From Gracilaria vermiculophylla (lineage: Eukaryota; Rhodophyta; Florideophyceae; Gracilariales; Gracilariaceae), in the NCBI GenBank assembly GCA_019155205.2, contig JAHNZQ020000049.1:925136-989135 (forward strand): a DNA stretch of 64,000 bases, read 5' to 3'. Shown here in pieces: positions 53,830 through 64,000 of this stretch. The first letter of the stretch is position 1; every line of letters begins with the position of its first letter. The notes under the pieces are model-generated. The model was not told the DNA's origin. It saw only the letters and a program-made list of their open reading frames with translations, and did not search any database. A program made the position numbers and the translations under genes.

Positions 53830-56723
53830 GCGAATTCTTTCTTATTCAGGACAATCCATCTCTCTGATGATCAAGTGAAAATACCGGAGAGATATCATAG
53901 AGATGCTTGTGCCTGGGCTTCGAGTTGTTTGTTATCCTCTTCCTGAGGAAAATGGGGAAGAATTCCGGCCCAGTTTGGTTCTGAGGCATCATTGACCAAG
54001 TAGAACCTATGGCCGTCCTTTGGAAGAAATGGTTTGATGGCTGCGGCCAGCTGTTTCTTGACTAGGTGGAAGGTCTGCCAGTGCTCGGCGTTTCAGTCCA
54101 GCTGCACTTTCTTTAGTTCTTTTTTCGTTCGTTTCCCAGCCAGTTTACAAGCGGATGAAAGTATCCTGCAGCAGAACTTTAGCTTTCATGTAAAAGAAAC
54201 AGGACTTCTTCGGGTTCAATTTGAATCCTACTTCTGCACAGATATCGGGAAATGCTGATATATCGGATAAGAGCTGGTTTTCTTTCGTCGCGTGGATGAG
54301 AAAATCGTCCAGCCATTACAGTATGCGCTGTACGCTGCCTTCGAACATTTCTCATGTCAAAGGTTGGTAATGGTTTCCCGAATCTGCAACACCCGGGAGT
54401 GTCCTGGTCGGAGAGTAGATCTCCAATGGCGTCTGAACCGACATAATGTCTTGCGATAACTTGTACAGAGCTATCTGCCAGTACGAGTGCGTAAAGTCGA
54501 TTTTGGCGAAAACCTCGCTTGCTACACAATCTTGTAACATGGATTACAAGTACAACGTTGCAGAATGGATTGGTAGCGTCTGCGCATTAGTTTTCCAGAA
54601 AATCTACGGTGAAACGGAATTTGTTTGTCCCAGGTTTTGGGACAGCTAGTGCAGGAGATACCCATCGCGCCTTATCGTTCTCGTATACGGCGCCGATTTT
54701 CTTCAGCTGTTAACTTCTGTGTTTCATAAAAACCATTTGTTCTGAGGAGCACTGTCTTTCAGGCGTTCGGTACGGTGTGGCATTTTTCGTGAGCTTGATG
54801 AAGAGTGGGTGCATCTTTGCTGGAATATCTGGCCCAAACGTGATACCTAAACAGCTGAGACTTTTTTCCAGAAGCACTCGCAGTTTCTTCAATCCTGCTG
54901 TCGGTATGCCCTGCGTCCTGGCGTCTTCTACCGCTGATGCGACTGCCTTGTCGGTTTCCCCCACGGAATTTATTACCAAGCCGGTATGAAGGAACTCCGG
55001 GAGCTTGATAGGATTTTCTTCCTCGTTAAAAAGGCTCAGCCCTGTATAATCTGTGGACGCAAGCTTGCAGTGTAGTTACGGCAGTTCTATTTCCGACCTT
55101 CTGTCGATAAGTGTGGCTACACTGTGTGGTAGCTTTTTGAAATCGAAAACCAGAACCTTCATAAGAGGTCTACCAAGCAGAGAGTCTGGCATCGCAACAT
55201 CAGCGATCATAAACTGTACCTTCTGACTCCGACGGACAATCCAGTCTGTTTCAGTAAAACAGTGGGGTCGAGGTCCTTTTTTTGCCGTGGTTATCGGCAT
55301 TACTTTTTTGTCCTCCTTCAACGCTGTTTCAAAGACCGATGGGTGCTCAAGCTTTTCATGTGAGAGGTCAGGGAACTATTCCAACACGCATTTGAAAACA
55401 ACGACGAGAATACTAGAATCATTAGCCTACAAGTCGCACAAGGCTACAGTTTCCAGATCGTTTAGGCAAGTATTGTATCTTCCTTCTCATGCCTTTGGAT
55501 TGGACACGACTGACAGACGCAGAACGACGACTTTTGCTTTTTTTTTTTTCTTTCGACTCTTACTAAAATGCTCGTCTAACAATTCCCGTCGCTTTTCATT
55601 CGTAGTAACCATACACGTGCTGATGAGGTGGACGCAGCAGCGGGCTTCGGCATTTAAACAAGACGTTTCCCACTTTCCGGCATCGAACGCTCCCAATACT
55701 GTCTTTCAGTTGCATTTTTTTCCTTGTGTGCTGCAACTTCGCAGTTAAGATCCTCTGCAAGGTTTCTTGGTCTCTAATTCATCGGGTTTTCCATCACAAT
55801 CTCCCGTTTTACGTCTGTGAGTGGACTGATGCTTCCGCATCGAGCTTGAAAACTATACCATGTGTACTTGCGCTGCTATAGTTGATATCTTGTTCGTGAA
55901 AAACGTTAAATCGACTTTTTCCTCCTTTTTCAAAAACGCATCTGAACGGATACAATTGTTTTCGGTCCCGGAGGCTTCAACTTTCGCCCCAGCTTTGAAA
56001 TATGTTCCTTGCATTGCTCATTGTGCATGAAATACTGAAAAGGTTTTACTCGTCTAGACCTGCGAATCTTTCCAATACATGGTTCTCGGCGGCTCTGGAT
56101 GGGTCGTTTGGCATTTGTGAGTACCTGACAGTCGCCAGTGCGTGTTCCATGTGGTGGCTTAGATCACAGATATTTAAAGCCAGACATATGTCGAACCAAG
56201 TTCGGATGGCATCGTATGTAGCTTCTTCGGCTGTGTCAAATCTTTCAGTTCGTCTCATTATGCATAGACTGAGCACAAGTATCGGTTTCTTATACTGTCT
56301 GACGGATGCAGCTTTGATTCTTTGGTGCACAGGTAGTGCGGAGTCTACGTCGTCGACGCGTTCGACATATGCAGAGTATTCTACTTCAAACTTGATGAGG
56401 TCTGATTGCGATGCTCCTTCAATTGCTAGAGCGTGTATGGTATAGAAAATACCGTACAACGAGATGGTGCTTCGTGTACGACATGGTACTTTTTGATGTC
56501 TCAAAGCGCTAGGTTGTTCAGAACAGTAGTTGCGGGCACGCAGGGAACTTAGTAGACACAAGATCCTTGGAGGTTGTTTCCAAAGCTGCCTCCGACTCCA
56601 CAAAGGTGGAACTAGAGTCGGGTTTTTATTCTGTCTTTTCTGACTGTTCCTCAGACCGTCCTTGGTGAGAGGTGCTGGAACGGGCCACAGCCATAGGTGG
56701 TAAATTTGTGGTCTCAAGACCAC
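53830..56723 (-). pseudogene. Decayed retrotransposon with gag and gypsy-like pol
   Basis: Read right to left. 56723-56046 is a gag of a type common in oomycetes and other algae: GASQSDLIKFEVEYSAYVER, LPVHQRIKAASVRQ, HHMEHALATVRY and NDPSRAAENHVLERF. After many stops, 55321-55076 resembles the retropepsin end (VAMPDSLLGRPLMKVLVFDF) and 54979-54710 the RT leader (PDIPAKMHPLFIKLTKNATP). RT lies at 54540-54180: VFAKIDFTHSYWQIALYKLS, SPTRTLPGVADSGNHYQ, then the catalytic pair in WLDDFLIH at about 54294-54320, preceded by a TAA. No LTRs found. It is very old, with stops and shifts throughout. The reading as a retrotransposon is firm; the exact family is inferred. Confidence 0.75.
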
Positions 56724-57703
56724 GATGTGCGCTTTTAATACATCGGAGACAATTTCCGGTGGTACTTTCTATTGCCTTGTAGTCCAGACAACGGCCAGGG
56801 GTGCTAGTTTAAAATAACAAGTGCCGCAGACAACAAAATTCGAAAAAAAATACTATCAGCCAAATCATAAAATACTTTTGTCCTACAGCAAATAATACCG
56901 TTTCTCACCTTTCTAGTTCAAGTAATATTGGCATCTCTGCTGTAGGTCGCAAGCTCACCTAAAGTAAAATAGTATGCCAATCAAATATGACGTGTTATCT
57001 TATTGTTGGTGAAGTATCTTGGAAGCAAATCCATCTTGCTACTGAATACGCTCATCTCCAAAACTCTGTTGTTTCTTCAGTTATGGTGTTTCGTATGGAA
57101 CACATCGAAACGAGAGTGTAGATATCAGGGCTCAAGAAAGAGCAAAATGGTACCTACTCATTGACGACGGACAAAATTTGGGTGTCGAGAGACAAGCTGT
57201 CGCACGAGAGTATCAATATGACGTGCTGATCACACTGCTGAACAGTCCCTGAGAATGAAGCGCCTTCATGTAGTTTAAGAGAGAACAAGTCTCCGTTCGT
57301 GGAGTGTGAACAGCGGTACTGAATATCGTTCAGTCCTGACAGCAAAATGAATAGGCCTCATACTATAGTCAAACTGTCCCGGTTTCAAAGACACTGGCAT
57401 ATAAGTGTGAGTTTGGTGGACTGTAATGGAATTAGCATATTTTTAATGTGATAACGTTTCATGCGTTTTCAATATTCTTAGATTCATGAACTGATGAGTG
57501 GCATGGTTATTGTATGATCATAATGATATTATGCCCAGATGCAGAAGTTGTGAATAGAGATCGTGCGAAACAGAGCTTATAAACAAATTTGAGCTTTATT
57601 TTCCCTGTTCATGAGGTAGAGAAGCCGGCCAATACAATAAGGTAGATTATCAATCCGCTCAAGATGTTGACCGTCGTTTTAAGCCAATTCGATGGGTCCC
57701 TAG
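56724..57703. other. No recognisable gene
   Basis: No long frame on either strand; AT-rich from 56820. Confidence 0.5.
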
Positions 57704-58093
57704 TGTCTATTGGACCAGAGACCTCATATGAGGTCAAAAGACCTCATGTGAGATCAATTTTACATATGTTAGAGTTATACCAAAACATTTGAACATTTCC
57801 CAATTTCTTTTCAATATGATCTCTTTATCGTGTCTTCTAGACCGGCAGCGCCAACGATGTCCACAACACACAACCAACATTTGCAGCTGTTGAATCAGTC
57901 GCGGTTGTCAACAACATCTGTAAATTGGAGCCATGAAGACAGATCCTTGCAGAACTTGATGCGCTTCGTAGGCCGTTTTTAAAGTTTAAAATTCGAAATG
58001 TAAACGCTAACAGATCAGATTTCAGTATTATTTTTTATTTTGCGTGATGGTGCGCTGACCTTATATGAGGTCAGCGCACCGGTCCGATAGACG
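57704..58093. mobile_element. MITE-like element with probable CTAG target duplication
   Basis: 390 bp without coding capacity. The ends TGTCTATTGGACC (left) and CGTCTATCGGACC (right, read inward) form an inverted repeat with two C/T differences, bounded by CTAG on each side (57700-57703 and 58094-58097). Just inside, each end carries the palindrome GACCTCATATGAGGTC or a one-base variant; on the right this extends to a perfect 13-bp stem (58049-58061 with 58068-58080). The partner transposase is not recognisable here. Confidence 0.65.
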
Positions 58094-59438
58094 CTAGCTA
58101 GGATTTGGGTCAATGCAGCGGTTGTGTTCCCTCGAAGTATTGACATCAGAGTTTGCTTTGCGTTCGATACCCTGAAATAAGCTCTTTTTTTAACCATGTT
58201 ATAGACCTAAAAGTTGCTGAGGACATTTAGGCTCTACGAGCATGTTAAAGCAGCTCTAGAACACATTATCGATAGAAATGTATGCATTACGCTCCTAAGT
58301 TGCTCGCCCTGACACGCTATATATCAAAAAAATACAGCGCAAACGTATAGTGGGCTTTGTTGTACCATTGCTACCGTAGTACATGCATCGACTTAATTTT
58401 GCTGCATATGCAGCAATCTGAGACAGTTCTAAGGCAATGTGAGTATTTTGATCAGTCAAGACAAATGCGATTTTTGTGATCGCACAGCAAAAAAGATCCG
58501 TAGGATGACGAGGATGACGATGGCCATGACGGCGGTTCTCGCTTTTCCGTCATCTCACGATAGGTGCGACGATTTCTCACGGCTGCCATGTTGAGGTGAA
58601 CAGTGTTTGATGTCGTGAGCGTTTCAATAACTATCGTACAAATCATACTACTGCCTGAAGCCGAGTGACAAAAACTTCAGACAACTGACTCGTCCATCTC
58701 TAGTTCTAATATCGCTTCATTTCGATTCTGTACGCAAATTGTTCTCCGTAATAACAGTGATCATAATCGCGTTTTACTCATGAATGTGTGCAAAACAATT
58801 TCGAACATCATCGTATTGTTTGCAAGAGCACCGCGTTCATGGCTGAAGGCACTGTCACGCTTTTCCATACTCAGCCCATCCTTGCTGCCAGAAAACAATC
58901 CTCAATCAATCTCATTTTTTTTATTGCATTCACTGTCACAGCCCTGACACAGTACCACTGCACGGTTGCAAATCTGTGTCGTACCCTCCTCCCGATGTCA
59001 ATACAAACCAATCACAAATCCGTGTCTATGGGAAAAGCTAATCAATATCACCCTCTGTTTGCACGTTACTTTGATCGATGCTTTTGCCGTGGTGAGCGCC
59101 CAGCCGGTTGCGTTGCTTTCTCGTCCACTTAGGCAAAGAATGTTGTACTGTATTCTCCTTGCTGTCGGCTTCCATCTCGTCTGTCTATTGCTATTCATGT
59201 CTCATTAACTATGCAATACATTTCGGCACACCTTGATCGTTCATAAGTTTTCGGTTTTTCTATCTCATACCAAAGTCTAATTCGTGCATAGAAACCATAT
59301 GGTAACCAAACACGTCATATCGTGCGAATAATACAGCCTCCTTAGTGCCTTGTTTTGAAATACATCTGTCTCGCTCCTCGTCATCCTTTTAGTTTGCAGC
59401 AACGATACTCTCCTCAACCATTGCTTCCCCTAATTGCC
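58094..59438. other. No recognisable gene
   Basis: Upstream region of the peroxidase gene. A 114-codon plus frame (58788-59132) has no domain. Nothing else seen. Confidence 0.5.
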
Positions 59439-59446
59439 TTATAAAT
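59439..59446 (+). promoter_or_regulatory. TATA box of the peroxidase gene
   Basis: TTATAAAT, 80 bases before the chosen ATG at 59526. It puts transcription start near 59470, so the earliest in-frame ATG at 59469 is unlikely to be used. Confidence 0.6.
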
Positions 59447-59525
59447 TCACATCTGTATTCGGCAAGGAATGTCTTTCTCCATGGGTGTCAATGCACATCA
59501 GCGGCTCGTCTCTGGGAACAAAATC

Positions 59526-61217
59526 ATGAACTTCTTCGCGCTTTTCTCGATTCTTGCATTTTCCTCCCTTGTACTCGCTCAAGCCCCTCCCAGAAGAGGA
59601 AGAGGGGCAAATCTGTTCAATGCCCTACCCCCTCGCAGCACTTTCTTTTCTCCCCAATCTGCACCCATTACAAACCTCCATCCAGAATGCGCAGCACTTA
59701 CCGTCAGGACTCTGGACGGGCAGTGCACGTCGGCCGTTGATCCAACACTCGGCCAGGCCCGTCGCCCTCAGTTCAGCTACCTCAATGTCGACTCCACAAA
59801 CTTTGCTGATGAAGGGCTTGTGAGTGCGCGTATTATATCCAATACTGTATGTGACCAGACCGGAAACACACGTAACTCACGTCGCCTCAACGAACTCTTT
59901 GTCTTTTTCGGCCAATTTATCGACCATGACTTTGCCTTGTCGCCGCTGTCCGATGTGGAGGTCGAAATTGAAGTACCGGAAAATGACCCGCATCTCGGAG
60001 TGCACTCTCTCAAGTTTGAACGATCCGTGCGTGGTCGCGTCAGCCCCTCTTCTGCTGTGGAGCGCCCCATTACTGCACTTTCTTCAGCACTTGACCTCTC
60101 GAATGTTTACGGCATTGACAGAGAACGAAACGCCTTCCTTAGAGAGGTCGATTCTTGTCGTCTAAAGACTTCTGAGGGAAACAATTTGCCATTTAACACA
60201 GCTGGATTTACAAATGCTCCTTCCCTTTCGAGAAACTTGTATCTTGCCGGAGATGCAAGAGCCAATGAACACCCCGTCCTTACGACGATCCACACAATAT
60301 TCCTTCGAGAGCACAACAACATTTGTACTCTCTTAGAAGAGAAATTGCCAAGCATGACTCCGGAGGACATGTATGAAGCTGCTCGGGCCATCAATATTGC
60401 CCAATACCAAAAAATCATTTACGAAGAGTGGTTGCCAGCTATGCTTGGTCGTCCCTTATTGCGTTATACCGGATATAAGGAAAATGTCGACCCCACCATC
60501 AGTGTAGAGTTCACTACAGCGGGGTTCCGTCTCGGACATACAATGGTTGGCAACGGAATAAACAGGATCGATGAAAGCGGACGGAGACTCCCACTAATCA
60601 CCATGGAGGATATGTTTTTCCGGAACACCAACCTTGTCCCCGGTGACATTGAGGACTTCATCCGAGGCGCCGTAGGAACTAGAGCCCAAGAGGTGGACAC
60701 ACTGGTTGTTGATGCCCTTCGTAATTTCCTATTTAGGAATGTTCCAGAGGAAGCCGGAATTGATTTGGTCGCGCTCAACTTACAAAGAGGTCGGGATCAC
60801 AATGTTCCCAAATACAATGAGCTCCGTCGATTCTTCCTTGGTTTTCCAGCCAGAAGTTTCCGTGATATCAGTTCTAATCCGACAGTGCAGAGCAAACTTG
60901 CGGAAGCTTATGGAACTGTGGACCACGTTGAAGCTTGGGTTGGGTTGATGGCTGAAGACAATCGAGGAGCTGCTGGTCTTGGTCGCACAAATGAACAACT
61001 TTGGATCAGAGAATTCACGCGTCTTCGAGATGGTGATAGATTCTTTTATCTCGACAACGCTCGTCATAATCAGATGCCTCAAGAAGTATTGCGAGCTCTT
61101 CCTGAAATTGATATCGGTATCTTCTCAGCTAAGTCAATGTTTGACCGCATCTTGGAACGCACGACAAACCTTAATCGTCACGACTTTTCGTCTGGTATTA
61201 ATATATTCCGGACGTAA
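59526..61217 (+). CDS. Secreted animal-type heme peroxidase (peroxinectin-like)
   Basis: 563 residues without introns. MNFFALFSILAFSSLVLA is a signal peptide, followed by a basic linker (PPRRGRG) and the peroxidase domain. Landmarks by family knowledge: FGQFIDHDF with distal His134; LREHNNI with catalytic Arg261; FRLGHTMV with proximal heme-ligand His338; and the signature LNLQRGRDHNVPKYNE (Arg421 to His425). Family members oxidise halides or phenols with hydrogen peroxide; the signal peptide implies action outside the cell, for instance wall cross-linking or halogenation in defence. Length is normal for the bare catalytic domain; no extra C-terminal domain. The frame opens 19 codons earlier, but the leader and the TATA position support 59526. 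Confidence 0.96.
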   Translation: MNFFALFSILAFSSLVLAQAPPRRGRGANLFNALPPRSTFFSPQSAPITNLHPECAALTVRTLDGQCTSAVDPTLGQARRPQFSYLNVDSTNFADEGLVSARIISNTVCDQTGNTRNSRRLNELFVFFGQFIDHDFALSPLSDVEVEIEVPENDPHLGVHSLKFERSVRGRVSPSSAVERPITALSSALDLSNVYGIDRERNAFLREVDSCRLKTSEGNNLPFNTAGFTNAPSLSRNLYLAGDARANEHPVLTTIHTIFLREHNNICTLLEEKLPSMTPEDMYEAARAINIAQYQKIIYEEWLPAMLGRPLLRYTGYKENVDPTISVEFTTAGFRLGHTMVGNGINRIDESGRRLPLITMEDMFFRNTNLVPGDIEDFIRGAVGTRAQEVDTLVVDALRNFLFRNVPEEAGIDLVALNLQRGRDHNVPKYNELRRFFLGFPARSFRDISSNPTVQSKLAEAYGTVDHVEAWVGLMAEDNRGAAGLGRTNEQLWIREFTRLRDGDRFFYLDNARHNQMPQEVLRALPEIDIGIFSAKSMFDRILERTTNLNRHDFSSGINIFRT

Positions 61218-62460
61218 ACGGAAACCCTTTGACATTAATTTTACTGCATTTATTTCACAAGTTTTCAACTCTTCACCACAATGTAAAGAAACGGAACTTT
61301 TCACTATTGTTCTGACTAAAGGACCTGTTTTTGAGTCCGTGAATCCGAACATCGGAAACGCTAAATCAAATGTATTGCAATAGCATAGACACATGTACAC
61401 ACAAAATTGTTTCCTACTTTCCTCATACAAGCGAGAGGTTTTGTTTTGCATTCATAGAACGGAACTGCTCCCGTATGTGAATAACTTGCATTATTCAACC
61501 CTTTTTCTGAATTATGCTTTCTCAATCAATATAGACTTCTGCTTCCTTGTACCGGTGGCAAAGACTTGAAGCTTAGAAACACCCCCAAATAATATTTGAT
61601 TTGCTTTAATGAGCAGAAAACTTCAGGAAAAAAATATATATGTATAAATCTTATAGTCTCAGATACTTGGGACACAACTTAAATTAAAAGAACCATACAC
61701 ATTTCTTTTGTTGCCTATAAATGTGTTAAAAAAGTAGACTGTGTCAGTCAAATATTCTTCGTTTTCTTTGGAGATACTCAATACAGAAAAATGAGGTTGC
61801 ATGTTAAATAAACTTTTTACGAGAAACTCTTTTTCTGAAGTTGTGCTTGAGAATATAATGCTCCGTTCATTCAAGAAACAATCAAAAACAAATGTAGCAT
61901 ATGAAAATTCATATTCAAAATAAATTCGAGGCTTAACACGACGTTTAACTTTAAGTACATTTGAGAAAGAAAAACGTAGCATCGTTCAAAAACAGTAAAA
62001 AGTGACATGAAGGAGGAACGTCAAATAATCATTTTCGAATACTGTAATCATCAGAAAGAAAAATTGTCATCAATTATTTCTTCGTTTTTACTCTTCTGCT
62101 TTTTTTGCAGTATCCATTGATTCTTTAATTAAGTACAGGATTAATCCAGAAGTTTCCATCGTATGAACATTATTTTCTTATTACAGAGGCGCTTTCGTTT
62201 AGGAAAGGGGACGGGGCCGCCAACCGGAGTTGTTTTTCGTCTCCGCAGTCTATCCCCCCCCTGGAGTTCTCTTTTTCGCCTCCAAGATGCCGTTGCTCGC
62301 TTTTCGCACGCTCCTGCGGCGGCACTTCGTGTCACTGACGCGGGCACGGTCCATTCATATTGCAACTACCGTTTATGGAGCTTCTGCTCCAACTGAAGGA
62401 TCTTTTATTCCGCCGATACCGGGAACTCACTCCCATCTCCAGGGTTCTATCACCTTCAGG
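61218..62460. other. No recognisable gene
   Basis: AT-rich 3' flank of the peroxidase gene to about 62150, then a sharp change to GC-rich DNA. Short frames only. Confidence 0.5.
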
Positions 62461-63205
62461 TCACCGAATCGCGTCGTATACTCCGCTTTTGAGATGAGCT
62501 TTTGCGGTGAGGGCTTGGGTCTCGAAGAACTCCGACAGACTTTCCTTGATGGCCGCCATCGAGGCTCGGTCCGCCCGGGCCTTGTGGAGTTCTAAGACCC
62601 TGGCACGCGCCTCGCGCAGAGCCTCTGCAGGAGAAGCCGGAGCAGAACGGCCCGTCACCAGGCATGCAAGCACCAACTTCTGGAAGACAGCACCCAGCGC
62701 CCCAGAGGATAATCCGCCTGGCGGTGCACCCGAAGCGGCCACCTCCGTTGACGGCGCAACAACCGCCACGGAAGGAGCCACGGACGGCGGACTAACTCGG
62801 ACAGACGCTTTCAGACGGGACTCTGCAGGCTCCGCCGTGGAAGTTTTGCAGAGCCACGGACGGAGTCGGTGACACCGGAGGTGACGGCGGTGCGTGAAGT
62901 GGAACGCTCCCCAGGCGAGGCTGAAGAACAGGCGCGGGGACGCTCCGCAATCGGGGTTGCACCACCGGAGCCGAAGTTACCGGGACAGGAGCAATCTCGT
63001 CCTCTTCCATAGGAGACATGGCGGCTACCACTGCGGGAGCATCTGGCATCGCGGCGGGCCGCGGCGTTATAACCTCAGGAGGCGCACCCATATCCTGGGA
63101 TGGAGCCGGTAACCGACGGGGCGTATGACACACCAGGCTCTCCACCAAGGGGCCATAGTCGAAGATTCGGAGACGTAGCACCTGAGGAGAATAATCTGAC
63201 GCCAC
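62461..63205 (-). CDS. Uncertain Pro/Ala-rich ORF pair, unknown function
   Basis: Two minus-strand frames meet with a shift near 62790: 63205-62792 (137 codons, Pro-rich with a repeated RLRSVPAPVLQPRLGSVP) and 62781-62461 (106 codons). The second has a helical, charged part (AEALREARARVLELHKARAD, KESLSEFFETQALTAKAHLK). Together they might be one gene broken by one frameshift, or the gag-like part of another mobile element. GC content is far above the DNA to the left. Plus-strand frames cover the same bases, so coding is not proven. Confidence 0.3.
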
Positions 63206-64000
63206 GTGCGGAACGGCCCCCAGTTATAGGCCCGACTGCGGAGTGAGCCGCGTTGAGGCGCCATCTTGGAATTCGCGGAGAGGACGGACGACCGGAGACA
63301 GAAGAGGTATGAAGCACTACGACTGGGAGCAAACTCATATCCAGTGGAGGCGGACGGGGGCGCAGAAGAGAAGATTATGAGATGATACACCTTCAAGGAG
63401 ACGGAACGAGCGGACGAGATGAATCGGGTGTTCACCATAAGGGAATCCCCGAAGGAATCGGAGCATCGGGTGCCTTGACGGAGTCAGCGAATAGTCCGGA
63501 CTGATCCCTGCTCCGGCCATGCAGATCGAACGCTTGCGCCGCTCACGAGACGCTCGGGTGCGCGGAAGCTCACGCCGCCGACTGGTGCTGCAACGCCAAC
63601 GGGTTACGCCAAGAAGAAGGAGACGCGGCTGGAAGAAGGAAGACCAAGGGCCCACAAACATTGCAATGGATAAAACACGAGCCCGCGGTGGAACGCCGCG
63701 CAGGAATGTGGAAGTATGAAGGAAGGCCTAATGGAGAGAATGTGTTGCATCGCCGGAGGCCGTGCTTGCCTCAACACCGATAGGAGCCACCCCGGGGATC
63801 AAAGAATCGGAAGATGCACCTCGAGGACGCGGTGCGATCTAGGAAGGGGGGTATGTATTACAGTGGCTCTTAAGGAAATATGATGGTGTGGCATCATGGC
63901 GTGATATTCCTAAGGAAGGCTCGTATTTTATTAGCTGAGCCACGAGGTGCATAATTCCGCCCGCGTGCGCTACTGTATCCTCAAGAAACGGTAGAATTCT
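63206..64000. other. No recognisable gene
   Basis: GC-rich, overlapping frames on both strands (108 codons minus at 63335-63661, 66 codons plus at 63519-63719), all Arg-rich and without domains. May continue the uncertain gene to the left. Confidence 0.4.

Overview
The window looks like a repeat-dominated nuclear region of a eukaryotic alga. It holds few host genes, all readable as single exons with no visible introns. Some have a TATA box about 80-110 bases before the start codon, and several have N-terminal signal peptides. LTR retrotransposons and DNA transposons fill much of the rest. The animal-type secreted heme peroxidase, the intron-poor genes and the heavy load of copia/gypsy elements fit a florideophyte red alga such as Chondrus. 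That assignment is inference from gene style; no rRNA or organelle marker is present to prove it.

Layout. 0.9-3.2 kb: decayed PIF/Harbinger element (DUF6818/SANT-like ORF and DDE transposase, convergent). 3.57-8.49 kb: complete but broken piggyBac-like element with 227-bp inverted repeats, a TTAA target site and what looks like a PD-(D/E)XK nuclease module inside the DDE domain. 9.7-14.8 kb: copia element with both LTRs, interrupted by a 311-bp miniature LTR element (TRIM). 16.3-21.0 kb: host genes, namely two secreted cysteine-rich paralogs and a four-helix membrane protein. 22.6-26.7 kb: minus-strand gypsy element, 5'-truncated, with a solo LTR nested in its own 3' LTR. 27-39 kb: very decayed DNA with two more TRIM copies, a second copia, a gag pseudogene and a copia RT fragment. 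39-44 kb: AT-rich DNA with the third cysteine-rich paralog. 44.8-46.1 kb: Tc1/mariner element. 47.4-53.6 kb: gypsy element with both LTRs and a TRIM inserted in its reverse-transcriptase YLDD box. 53.8-56.7 kb: another decayed retrotransposon on the minus strand. 57.7-58.1 kb: a probable MITE. 59.5-61.2 kb: heme peroxidase. 62-64 kb: GC-rich DNA with an uncertain minus-strand ORF.

How the parts relate. Host genes: three members of one secreted family (16.3, 19.3 and 42.4 kb) and a secreted peroxidase, suggesting cell-wall or extracellular defence roles. Mobile elements: two independent systems appear to use the initiator tRNA-Met. The copia element and the TRIM family carry a primer-binding site for its anticodon half, as in Drosophila copia; the 47-kb gypsy element seems to use its 3' end. 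The TRIMs probably borrow proteins from a copia-type element. Nearly every large element is dead. Many of its stop codons could come from C-to-T changes at CGA, CAA or CAG codons, consistent with mutation of methylated or otherwise silenced DNA.
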